The notes under the pieces are model-generated. The model did no database searches. It saw only the letters and a list, made by a program, of their open reading frames with translations, and had not been told where the DNA came from. The translations under genes and the position numbers were made by a program. Source: an uncultured Bacteroidales bacterium (GTDB taxonomy: Bacteria > Bacteroidota > Bacteroidia > Bacteroidales > UBA932). From it: DNA of 64,000 bases. Below are positions 1-10,343 of this stretch, in pieces (positions within the stretch are counted from its first letter, which is position 1; the number at the start of each line of letters is the position of its first letter). The stretch is taken from assembly GCA_905235995.1 (NCBI GenBank), contig CAJONI010000020.1, forward strand, positions 1 through 64,000, written 5' to 3'.

Positions 1-24
1 CGGGCGGCCCATCCGGGCCGCCCG
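1..24. terminator. GC-rich perfect hairpin CGGGCGGCCC-ATCC-GGGCCGCCCG, probable 3' end of the minus-strand plug-lipoprotein operon
   Basis: 10-bp perfect inverted repeat downstream of the minus-strand gene; any T-tract lies outside the window. Confidence 0.5.
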
Positions 25-51
25 CCAGTCTTTCAGCAGTGGAAGAAGAAG

Positions 52-534
52 CTACTTCGTATCCTTCTTTTTCTTCTTGTCTTTCTGAGAGGCTTCCTTG
101 GCGAACTGGGCGCCCTTGGTGGTGATCTTGATCACGCCGTTTTCGCCACGGATGCCGTAGATGGAAGTGCTGGCGGCGTCCTTGAGCACGTCGACCGAGT
201 AGATTTCGTTGGGATTCACGGCATTGGTGTCGTTGACTTCTACGCCGTCCACCACGATCAGCGGACCGGAGAAGCCGTTGTAAGTGCCTCTGCCACGGAT
301 GACGATGCCTCCGTCGGGGCCGATCTCCAGGCCTGGCACGCGGCCTTCGAGATACTCTTCGAGGCTGCGGTAGGTCATGGCGTCTGTGTCGCTGACCTCA
401 AGATGGGTCATGGAGCTGGTTTCGTAGGGGTTCACTCCGTCGGAATCCTGAGAATCGGAACCGACGTTATTCTGGGTTCCGCAGCCCGCTATGAGCAGCA
501 GTGCGGAAGCGATGAGGACAAGCTTGCGTATCAT
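52..534 (-). CDS. Small lipoprotein with stand-alone TonB-dependent receptor (SusC-type) plug domain
   Basis: Signal peptide with lipobox LLIAGC; plug motifs PLIVVDGVEV, VDVLKDAASTSIYGIRGENGVIKITTK; no beta-barrel. Confidence 0.75.
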   Translation of the reverse strand: MIRKLVLIASALLLIAGCGTQNNVGSDSQDSDGVNPYETSSMTHLEVSDTDAMTYRSLEEYLEGRVPGLEIGPDGGIVIRGRGTYNGFSGPLIVVDGVEVNDTNAVNPNEIYSVDVLKDAASTSIYGIRGENGVIKITTKGAQFAKEASQKDKKKKKDTK

Positions 535-537
535 GGT

Positions 538-1443
538 TTATTTTGCTGTAAGTGCGGCGAGTGCGATGGAATTGAGCTTGGTGTCGATGCTGTCGGCACG
601 GCTGCTGAGCACGCAGGGGGCCATGGCGCCGGCCACGATGGCGGCCTGTCGTACGTCCTTGCAGAGCTTGGAGTTGGTCTTGTAGAACACGTTGGCGCTC
701 TCGATGTTGGGGAAGAGGAGGCAGTCGGCTTCGCCGGCCACTCCGCTGTTCAGCTTCTTGATCGAGGCGGACTCGGGATCGAGGGCCACGTCGAGGGCAA
801 GCGGGCCGTCGAGCAGGCAGCCTGAGATCTGGCCGCGGTCGGCCAGCTTGGCCAGAAGAGCTGCCTCCACGCAGGCGGGCATGCCTTCGAGCATCTGCTC
901 GGTGGCGGCGATGGCGGCCACCTTCGGCATGGCGATACCCAGTGCCTTGGCGGTGTTGACCAGATATTTGCAGATCGCGATTTTCTGCTTGAAGTCCGGG
1001 GCGGGTATCACGGCCATGTCGCCCATTACGATGAGTTTCGGATAGTTAGGGTTCTGGATCACGGAAACGTGGCTCAGCACGGCCTTGGGAGGCAGCAGCC
1101 CGTTCTCCTTGTTGAGGATGCCGCGCATGTACTTGTCGGTGCTGCAGAGGCCCTTCATGAGGATGTCGCCGGATCCTTCACGCACCATGGCCACGGCCTG
1201 GGCGATGGACTTGAGCTCGTCCTTGTTGTCGATGATGGTGAAAATGGTGTGGTCGATGCCTTCTTCGGTGCAGACTGCCAGGATCTTGTCCTTGTCGCCG
1301 ACGAGTGTTACGTCGACTATGCCCTTGGCGATGGCCAGCGAGGCTGCGGTGATGGTATGGCTGTCGACGCCCCAGGCGGCGACCATGCGTTTCCTGTCCT
1401 TGGAGCGGAGAAGTTCGAATACTTGGTCGAAATTCGTGATCAT
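538..1443 (-). CDS. Phosphate acyltransferase (phosphate butyryl/acetyltransferase family)
   Basis: Protein resembles PTA/PTB family (ILMKGLCSTDKYMRGIL, LLDGPLALDVALD); adjacent to a butyrate/acetate kinase-fold kinase. Confidence 0.8.
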   Translation of the reverse strand: MITNFDQVFELLRSKDRKRMVAAWGVDSHTITAASLAIAKGIVDVTLVGDKDKILAVCTEEGIDHTIFTIIDNKDELKSIAQAVAMVREGSGDILMKGLCSTDKYMRGILNKENGLLPPKAVLSHVSVIQNPNYPKLIVMGDMAVIPAPDFKQKIAICKYLVNTAKALGIAMPKVAAIAATEQMLEGMPACVEAALLAKLADRGQISGCLLDGPLALDVALDPESASIKKLNSGVAGEADCLLFPNIESANVFYKTNSKLCKDVRQAAIVAGAMAPCVLSSRADSIDTKLNSIALAALTAK

Positions 1444-1455
1444 ATCTATCTGTAT

Positions 1456-2607
1456 TTATTTGTTTCTGACTATGTTCATGGTGTCGGTGGCGATGACTAG
1501 CTCCTCGTTGGTGGTCACGGCTACGACCTTGACCTTAGAGCCGGGGCGGGAGATGACCACATCCTTGCCGCGGACGGCATTGGCCTGGGAGTCAAACTCC
1601 ACGCCAAGGAATCCGAGGCCTTCGCACACCTGTTCGCGGACAGGCCAGGCGTTCTCCCCGATGCCGCCCGTGAAGACGATCAGGTCGACGCCGCCAAGCA
1701 CCGCCGCATAGGCACCCACGTATTTCTTGATGCTGTACGCGAGCATCTTGCGGGCGAGTTCGGCTCTCTCATTGCCAGTGGCGGCCGCGGCTTCGATGTC
1801 GCGGTTGTCGGCCGATACGCCGGAGATGCCCAGCAGGCCGCTCTTCTTGTTGAGCAGGTTGTTTACTCCCTGCCAGTCGAGGCCTTCCTTCTCCTGGATG
1901 AAGGTCACGGCGCCGGCGTCGACGTTGCCCACGCGCGTACCCATCACCACGCCTTCAACGGGGGTGAAGCCCATCGAGGTGTCGACGCTCACTCCGTTCT
2001 TGATGGCGGTCACTGAGCTGCCGTTGCCGAGGTGGCAGGTGATGATGCGGCTATTCTTGATGTCGAGGCCAACGAACTTGCAGGCCTTTTCGGCGACGAA
2101 CTTGTGGCTGGTGCCGTGGAAACCGTAGCGGCGCAGGCGGTACTGCTCGTAGAAGCGCCAGGGGACTGCGTACATGTAGGCGTAGTCGGGCATCGTCTGA
2201 TGGAACGAGGTGTCGAAGACGGCGACCTGGGGTATGCCGGGCATCAGCTTCTCGACGGCCTGGATGCCCATCAGGTTTGCGGGATTATGGAGCGGCGCCA
2301 GGGCGCAGCACTGTGCGATCTTGTCCATCACGTCGGGCGTCACCCTGACGCTGCGGTCGAAGAATTCTCCGCCGTGAGCCACGCGGTGGCCTACCGCCTC
2401 GATGTCGGAGAGGGAGCTTATGACGCCCTCTTCGGGACTCACCAGGGCGTCAAGCACCATCTGGATGCCGGCTGCATGGTCGGGGACCACGTCGCCTATG
2501 CGTTCAACCAAACCTTTTTTCATGAGGGTGAAATCTTCGGCGCTCCGCATGTCGAGCAGCTGATACTTCAGCGAGGAGCTTCCGCAATTGAGGACAAGGA
2601 TGATCAT
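1456..2607 (-). CDS. ackA: Acetate kinase
   Basis: MIILVLNCGSSSLKYQL, HRVAHGG, HLGNGSSVTAI, TGGIGENA motifs. Confidence 0.93.
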   Translation of the reverse strand: MIILVLNCGSSSLKYQLLDMRSAEDFTLMKKGLVERIGDVVPDHAAGIQMVLDALVSPEEGVISSLSDIEAVGHRVAHGGEFFDRSVRVTPDVMDKIAQCCALAPLHNPANLMGIQAVEKLMPGIPQVAVFDTSFHQTMPDYAYMYAVPWRFYEQYRLRRYGFHGTSHKFVAEKACKFVGLDIKNSRIITCHLGNGSSVTAIKNGVSVDTSMGFTPVEGVVMGTRVGNVDAGAVTFIQEKEGLDWQGVNNLLNKKSGLLGISGVSADNRDIEAAAATGNERAELARKMLAYSIKKYVGAYAAVLGGVDLIVFTGGIGENAWPVREQVCEGLGFLGVEFDSQANAVRGKDVVISRPGSKVKVVAVTTNEELVIATDTMNIVRNK

Positions 2608-2682
2608 ATCTTTTGTTTATTTGAAAATCGAATTCGACAAAGTTATGAAAAAAAAGTAGTATCTTGCTGAAAATTTGAGAGG

Positions 2683-3744
2683 ATGTGGCAAGGTAGGGAA
2701 GTCTTTCTTTGTACCCTGGCCTTTCTGGCCGGAAACGTGGCGGGCGATGCGCTTTCATTCCATCCCGCCGTGCTTTTGCTCATTGCTGCTCTCTGTGCCG
2801 TTCTGCTGTGGCTCCGTCCATGCGGAGGACTGTCGATACTTTGCCTGTTCATGTTGGGAGCCGCCAGCGTCCAGACAGGGCGTATGCCTCCGGAACCGGA
2901 ACTTTCCTCTCTCATGGCATGGGCTGCTCGCTGCAAAGCCGGTTTCTCGGAGTCCCTGGCCATGTGGTTTCCGGAAGGTGACGAACTCGCCGTGCTCCGG
3001 GCGCTTTCAATAGGCGACAAAGGCTCGCTTACGCGCGACCTCAGGGCGGCCTACCGTGAGAGCGGAGCGATGCACCTGCTGGCGCTCAGCGGACTCCACG
3101 TGGGCCTGGTCTATGCGCTTCTGTCATGGCTGCTGAAGCCGCTGGGAGGGAGCCGGACGGCCCGGATGCTGCGCAGCGTCCTCCTTCTGGCCGCACTCTG
3201 GGCCTATGCCCTCATCACAGGACTCAGCGCCTCTATCTCCCGGGCGGTGCTGATGATCAGCTTCTATGAGGTATCGGGCCTGCTCTCTGGCGACCGCGAT
3301 GCGCTGGCAGCACTTTCCGGCAGCGCATTCATCCTCATGCTGGCCAATCCCGAAGCACCCCGCGACATCGGCTTCCAACTCTCCTACACGGCCGTTCTTT
3401 CAATCATCCTCCTGCATCCCTGGCTTTCCGGGCTGCTGCGCACCCGTTCACCCCTGCTCTCACGGGTCTGGGCACTGCTCAGCATGAGCCTCTGCTGCCA
3501 GGCGACCTGCGGGATGCTGGCCTGGTTGTATTTCGGCACATTTCCCCGCTATTTCCTGCTGACCGCGATCATGGCCGTGCCTATGGCCACTGCCTCGCTC
3601 TATGCCGCCGTTGCGGCCGTGGCGCTGCAGGCCATTTCCACCTTCCTTCCCCTTGTCTCAGATGCCTCCGACCTCTTCGCCGAAGCCCTCCGCTGGCTTT
3701 TGCATCTGCTCAACACCATCATCCGCCTGATCGCAGAACTATGA
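2683..3744 (+). CDS. ComEC/Rec2-family competence membrane protein, short form
   Basis: Competence domain (MHLLALSGLHVGLVYALLSWLL, GLSASISRAVLM); 353 aa without a metallo-beta-lactamase domain. Confidence 0.8.
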   Translation: MWQGREVFLCTLAFLAGNVAGDALSFHPAVLLLIAALCAVLLWLRPCGGLSILCLFMLGAASVQTGRMPPEPELSSLMAWAARCKAGFSESLAMWFPEGDELAVLRALSIGDKGSLTRDLRAAYRESGAMHLLALSGLHVGLVYALLSWLLKPLGGSRTARMLRSVLLLAALWAYALITGLSASISRAVLMISFYEVSGLLSGDRDALAALSGSAFILMLANPEAPRDIGFQLSYTAVLSIILLHPWLSGLLRTRSPLLSRVWALLSMSLCCQATCGMLAWLYFGTFPRYFLLTAIMAVPMATASLYAAVAAVALQAISTFLPLVSDASDLFAEALRWLLHLLNTIIRLIAEL

Positions 3745-3781
3745 TCCCCTTCCAGGCCGCCCCGCAGCTTCCGCCGTCCAA

Positions 3782-3841
3782 CCTCCGCCCGCCTCGCCTC
3801 CGCCCGCACCGCCTCCGCCCGCACCGCCTCCGCCCGCACCG
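3782..3841. repeat. 15-bp tandem repeat (CCTCCGCCCGCACCG), 4 units
   Basis: Three identical units plus one with 2 mismatches, read directly. Confidence 0.9.
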
Positions 3842-3870
3842 CGCCCCCGCACTTTCTCCTGCTTTTTTTT

Positions 3871-3981
3871 CGCTGCAATGTACACACTTGACCGACAGCC
3901 GTTTATGCAAACTCCTCCCCTTGCCGGACGCGGGGAGGACATCTTGTAATGCCCTGATATAGTGTTGCGTCCATTGCAGCG
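3871..3981 (-). repeat. 111-bp TIR element (MITE/REP-like), copy A, inverted relative to copies B and C
   Basis: TIRs CGCTGCAATGTAC/GTCCATTGCAGCG; about 4 differences from copy B over 111 bp in hand alignment. Confidence 0.9.
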
Positions 3982-4005
3982 GAAAAATTAGTACCTTTGC
4001 AGTCT

Positions 4006-5391
4006 ATGGCAGAAAACATTCCTCTTGAACTCGGGACGGAGCCGGTCGGCAAGCTGCTGAAGAAGTACGCTATGCCAGCGATCATCGCGATGACCGCTTC
4101 GTCGCTGTATAACATGGTCGACAGCATCTTCATCGGGCAGGGATGCGGTCCCATGGCCATTTCCGGCCTGGCTCTGACCTTCCCGCTGATGAACCTGTCA
4201 GCCGCCTTCGGCACGCTCGTGGGCGTGGGCGGAGCCACCCTGATCTCTGTGCTGCTGGGACAGAAGAACTATCCCGTAGCCAAGAAGGTGCTTAGCAACG
4301 TCTTCATCCTGAACGTGTTGGTCGGCGTGCTCTTCGCTGCCATCACCCTGACTTTTCTCGATCCTATCCTGCGCTTCTTCGGCGCCAGCGACGCCACGCT
4401 TCCCTATGCCCGCAGCTACATGATCCCAATCCTGCTGGGCAACGTGATCACGCACCTTTATTTCGGACTGAACTCCATCGTGCGCGTATCGGGCCATCCG
4501 CAGAAGGCAATGTACGCCACCATCCTTACCGTCACGCTCAACACGTTCCTGGACCCGATCTTCATATTCCTATTCGACATGGGCATCCAGGGCGCGGCCA
4601 TCGCCACGGTCCTTTCGCAGACCGTATCCCTGATCTGGATTATGCGCATCATCTGCGACAAGCGGGAGTTCCTGCACCTGTCGCGCGAGACCTTCGGCTT
4701 GGACTGGGGAATCGCGAAGCGTTCGCTCTCCATCGGCATGGCGCCGTTCCTGATGAACGTAGCTTCATGCTTCGTGGTGATTTTCATCAACAACCAGTTC
4801 AAGCGCTACGGCGGCGATCTGGCCATCGGAGCCTACGGCATCGTCAACCGGGTGATTTTTCTCTTCCTGATGGTAGTCATGGGCTTCAATCAGGGCATGC
4901 AGCCCATCGCTGGCTACAATTATGGTGCGAAGCAGTACGGGCGCGCACTGGAAGTACTGAACCTCACTATCAGGTGGGCCATCGTGGTTACGAGCATCTG
5001 CTTTGTCGTGGGAATGTTCTTCCCCAGGGCGGCAGTGTCGCTGTTTACCCACGACCCCGAACTGATAGACCTGGCTGCCAGGGGTTTCCGCATCACGGTC
5101 GCCATCTTCTTCATAATCGGCAGGCAGATGGTCATCACCAATTTCTTCCAGAGCATAGGTCTGGCCAACAAGGCCATCTTCCTGTCGCTCACCCGGCAGC
5201 TGATCTTCCTGCTGCCTTTCCTGGCCATCCTGCCGCTCTGGTTGGGAGCCGACGGCGTGTGGCTCAGCATGCCTGCGTCCGACCTGGCCGCACTGATCAT
5301 AACCGAGATAATGCTGGCAAGGCTCAAGAATAGCTTCCGCAAGGAGCAGGAGGCCATGGCCGAAATCCCCGCAACAGTTTCAGAACAATAA
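4006..5391 (+). CDS. MATE family efflux transporter
   Basis: Multi-TM protein with MATE signatures; ORF-track TTG start lies inside the promoter box, ATG at 4006 preferred. Confidence 0.88.
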   Translation: MAENIPLELGTEPVGKLLKKYAMPAIIAMTASSLYNMVDSIFIGQGCGPMAISGLALTFPLMNLSAAFGTLVGVGGATLISVLLGQKNYPVAKKVLSNVFILNVLVGVLFAAITLTFLDPILRFFGASDATLPYARSYMIPILLGNVITHLYFGLNSIVRVSGHPQKAMYATILTVTLNTFLDPIFIFLFDMGIQGAAIATVLSQTVSLIWIMRIICDKREFLHLSRETFGLDWGIAKRSLSIGMAPFLMNVASCFVVIFINNQFKRYGGDLAIGAYGIVNRVIFLFLMVVMGFNQGMQPIAGYNYGAKQYGRALEVLNLTIRWAIVVTSICFVVGMFFPRAAVSLFTHDPELIDLAARGFRITVAIFFIIGRQMVITNFFQSIGLANKAIFLSLTRQLIFLLPFLAILPLWLGADGVWLSMPASDLAALIITEIMLARLKNSFRKEQEAMAEIPATVSEQ

Positions 5392-5402
5392 TATTTCACG
5401 CT

Positions 5403-6038
5403 ATGGAACCCCATCTTATCATATCGATCGGCCGCCAGATCGGCGCAGGAGGCCTCGACACCGCCCGGGCCCTGGCCAAGGAATTCGGCATCAAGATGTA
5501 TGACAAGGAATTGCTGGCCGAAGTGGCACGCGAAAGCGGCCTCGACGCGACCTGCTTCGAGGAGCGGGACGAGAAGTCAAGCCGCGGCGTCGCGGGCGCC
5601 CTCCTGGGATTCCGCTCAGTGCTTGGCCTTTACAACAGGGCCGGCAGCGACAGCGTGATGAACGAGGAGCAGCTTTTCAAGATTCAGGGAGATGTGATGC
5701 GCAGGATTGCAGCCCGCGAGGACTGCATCATCGTAGGACGCTGCGCCGACTACATACTGCGCGACGAGCCGCGACTCTACACGGTATTCATCAGCGCCAG
5801 CCTCCCCAGCCGCGTCCGCCGTTTGATGAGAGGACATGGCTACGATGCCGAGGAGGCCCGCCGCCGCATCGAGCAGGGTGACCGCAAGCGGGCCGAATAC
5901 TACAACTACTACACCTTCAAGAAGTGGGGCGACTCGACCAGCTACGACCTTTGCATCGACTCCTCCAAACTTGACGACGATATCTCCAAAGTAGTGGAGC
6001 TCATCAAGTTCAACATGAGGCAGCGCGGCCTCATCTAA
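5403..6038 (+). CDS. Cytidylate kinase-like family protein
   Basis: ISIGRQIGAGGLDTARALAKEFG ... REDCIIVGRCADYIL; AAA_26-like. Confidence 0.8.
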   Translation: MEPHLIISIGRQIGAGGLDTARALAKEFGIKMYDKELLAEVARESGLDATCFEERDEKSSRGVAGALLGFRSVLGLYNRAGSDSVMNEEQLFKIQGDVMRRIAAREDCIIVGRCADYILRDEPRLYTVFISASLPSRVRRLMRGHGYDAEEARRRIEQGDRKRAEYYNYYTFKKWGDSTSYDLCIDSSKLDDDISKVVELIKFNMRQRGLI

Positions 6039-6050
6039 GACCTTCACGCC

Positions 6051-7727
<1,677 letters not shown>

Positions 7728-7736
7728 AGCTGCCGA

Positions 7737-8501
7737 TCAGCGCAGCTCCTGCACCGGGAAGGTGAAATAAGTGTCCGGATACGGTTCATCCTTGAGGGTG
7801 AAGTGCCACCACTCACTCTCGAGTGCATTGAAACCATGTCTCAGCATTGCGTTGCGCAGGATCATGCGGTTGGCGAACTGTTCGGCGGTGATGCTGCGAC
7901 CGGTGGGGCTGGTACTGCCGTCCCCCGTATACTCGCCCGTCTCGGGATTGCCGCAGAAATCCGGATGACTTTCCGGGCCGAACCAGTCGAAGGTGCCGCC
8001 CATGTCAACTTCCTTTTCCAAAGCCATATCGAAGAGCGTAAGGTCGACCGTTGAGCCGCGCGTATGGCCGCTCTTTTCCATTATGTACAACTGGTCGAAA
8101 AGTACACTCTTGTCGAGGTCGGGATAGAAATATGCCTTCATGGTGGTGTCTGGAATGTCGGCGGCCCAGCGGACGAAGTGGTCCACGGCGCACTGGGGAC
8201 GGTAGGCGTCGTAAATCTTCAGGCGGTAGCCCTGCCCGATCATGTCGTCGCTTACGGCCTTCAGGGCCTCGGCGGCCTCCCTGGTCAGGAGCGCAGTAGG
8301 CTGAAGGTAGCCGTCGATGCGGTCTCCGACGAAATTGTAGGTGCTGTGGTAACGGATTTCCAGGATGGCGTCCGGGACCACGTCGGTGATGTTGACGAAG
8401 TCGCTGCTGTCGGCGGCCGGGTCGGCGACGGGCGTTTCGCAGGCCGTCAGCATCATGGCGGCGAATGCCGCTGCGATTATCAAGGTGAAAGTACGTTTCA
8501 T
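7737..8501 (-). CDS. D-alanyl-D-alanine dipeptidase (VanX/DdpX-like) lipoprotein
   Basis: LKIYDAYRPQCAVDHF, SGHTRGSTVDLTLFD, EWWHFTL motifs; signal peptide with lipobox (MLTACE) from MKRTF start. Confidence 0.88.
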   Translation of the reverse strand: MKRTFTLIIAAAFAAMMLTACETPVADPAADSSDFVNITDVVPDAILEIRYHSTYNFVGDRIDGYLQPTALLTREAAEALKAVSDDMIGQGYRLKIYDAYRPQCAVDHFVRWAADIPDTTMKAYFYPDLDKSVLFDQLYIMEKSGHTRGSTVDLTLFDMALEKEVDMGGTFDWFGPESHPDFCGNPETGEYTGDGSTSPTGRSITAEQFANRMILRNAMLRHGFNALESEWWHFTLKDEPYPDTYFTFPVQELR

Positions 8502-8541
8502 GACGTTCGCTGGTTTGAGTGCGCAAAGGTACAAATTTTTC

Positions 8542-8652
8542 CGCTGCAATGGACGCATCACTATATCAGGGCATTACAAGATGTCCTCCCCGCGTCCGGC
8601 GAGGGGAGGAGTTTGCATAAACGGCTGTTGGTCAGGTGTGTACATTGCAGCG
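8542..8652 (+). repeat. 111-bp TIR element (MITE/REP-like), copy B
   Basis: CGCTGCAATGGAC...GTGTACATTGCAGCG with internal TCCTCCCC/GGGGAGGA stem. Confidence 0.9.
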
Positions 8653-8675
8653 CGAATTTTTGTACCTTTGCCGGC

Positions 8676-9134
8676 ATGAAGAAGATTTTGTTCATTTGCC
8701 ATGGCAACATATGCAGGAGCACGATGGCCGAGGCCATTATGAAACACATGGCCTCCGAGGCCGGTCGTCACGATGAATTTGAGATTGCTTCGGCTGCCGT
8801 CAGCGAGGAAGAATTGGGAAATCCGATCTATCCGCCGGCAGCGGCTGTCTTGCGCCGTCACGGCATCGCTTACGACGGCCAAAGGACGGCCCGTCAGATG
8901 AAAGCATCCGACTACGGGAAATACGATTTGATCATTGCTATGGATGAATCCAACATACGCGGCATCAGGCGTATTGTCGGTGGCGATCCGGACGGGAAGA
9001 TCCGTCTTCTGCTCGAATACGCCGGCGAACACCGCAACGTGGCGGATCCCTGGTACACCAACGATTTCGAAACAGCCTATAACGATATCTTCAAAGGCTG
9101 CCGTGCCTTGCTCGCCGCCCTGCCCCGGTCATAA
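8676..9134 (+). CDS. Low-molecular-weight protein-tyrosine phosphatase
   Basis: ILFICHGNICRSTMAE P-loop (CX5R S/T); DPWY motif. Confidence 0.92.
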   Translation: MKKILFICHGNICRSTMAEAIMKHMASEAGRHDEFEIASAAVSEEELGNPIYPPAAAVLRRHGIAYDGQRTARQMKASDYGKYDLIIAMDESNIRGIRRIVGGDPDGKIRLLLEYAGEHRNVADPWYTNDFETAYNDIFKGCRALLAALPRS

Positions 9135-10046
9135 CCTGAGCAACTTGGCCACTTCTTTCACTGTCGCCCCTCTGTTCCGAATCAGGCTATTGCCAAGACG
9201 TATCCTGTCTTGAATCGTCTGAGTCAGGACATTCTCCATCGTTTCATACTTTCTGGTGTAGCACAGGGTCCGGATCATAGTCTTGTAGATTCTGTAATCC
9301 TTGGCGTAGGTGTCTTCCCTTAGGTCATACTCACTGCCGGTATTGGCATCCAGGGCCGTGACCATCTTTTCATAAGATCCGTAATAGGAGATCGCAGAAT
9401 CGTAGTCGATGCAGTTATACATACGAACCGCATAGTCCGTGAACTGCTGCAGCTGCCGTTGCGTTAACCTTTCTGTAACCCGTTCTATTTCAGTATAATT
9501 CAGCCATCTGCCTTCTTTTTTTCGCGCTTTCACCGTGTAGAGGGCCTTACGGAGGACCCAGCAAGCCTTGTCTATTCGAAGTTTTTCAGAAAAAGGATGT
9601 TTTTCGGTAGCATAAGCCAGAAAGTTCCAGCGGTCTTCTTCCACTTTGTGCGCCAGACGCCCTTCAACAGGATTGTTGTAGACATAAGCTATGGCTGATC
9701 GTATCTTTTTGTGTGACAATTTGGGAGCACACCCGAAAGGGGTGTTGAACAATGGACCTGACAATGAGTAATGCCGGTTGTAAAGTTTTGTGAAGATGCT
9801 GGTATAATCCCTGACGAAAGCCCTGAATCTTTTCGGATCGCGAACCAGGACAATCAGGTGAATATGGTCAGGCATCATGCTGATACCCATGATCTTGATC
9901 CCATAGCGGCGGGACATGGCCGATATCACGGAGAACAGGATCAGGTAATCCTTTACGGAGTAAAAAATCAAATGGCCGTTTCGGGTATTCTGGTAGACGT
10001 GATGAACGGCATCAGCCCTGACAATCGGTTTTTTCCTTCCCTTCAT
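9129..10046 (-). mobile_element. REP-associated tyrosine transposase (RAYT) / IS200-like Y1 HUH transposase
   Basis: MMPDHIHLIVLVRDPKRFRAFVRDYTSIFTKLYNRHY (HUH motif and Y-containing helix); C-terminal HTH-like GATVKEVAKLLRL. Confidence 0.88.
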
Positions 10047-10174
10047 ATCGTTTGCCTCCAAAATGATTTGCCAGGAGCTACTTCTTGCAGCTACTGCAGT
10101 CCAAAGATCGTAATCGTATCCGCAAAATGCAAAACATATTCCAAAACTCCCGCCTCCCTCCTCCTAGTTTTTTT

Positions 10175-10285
10175 CGCTGCAATGTACGCATCGGTATATC
10201 AGGGTATTACAAGATGTCCTCCCCGCGTCCGGTAAGGGGAGGAGTTTACATAAACGGCTGTCGGTCAGGTGTGTATATTGCAGGG
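10175..10285 (+). repeat. 111-bp TIR element (MITE/REP-like), copy C
   Basis: CGCTGCAATGTAC...GTGTATATTGCAGGG; about 10 differences from copy B. Confidence 0.9.
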
Positions 10286-10343
10286 TGGAAAGTTTGCAAA
10301 GGAGGAGCAGAAAGCTTAACTTTGCAACCAAAGCCATTAAGCC

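Noticed and set aside
3739-3942. Repeated small peptide MSSPRPARGGVCINGC... / LCKLLPLPDAGRTSCNALI in several ORFs
   Set aside because: Explained by translation through the 111-bp TIR element; no start or RBS context and the DNA structure, not the frame, is what is conserved.
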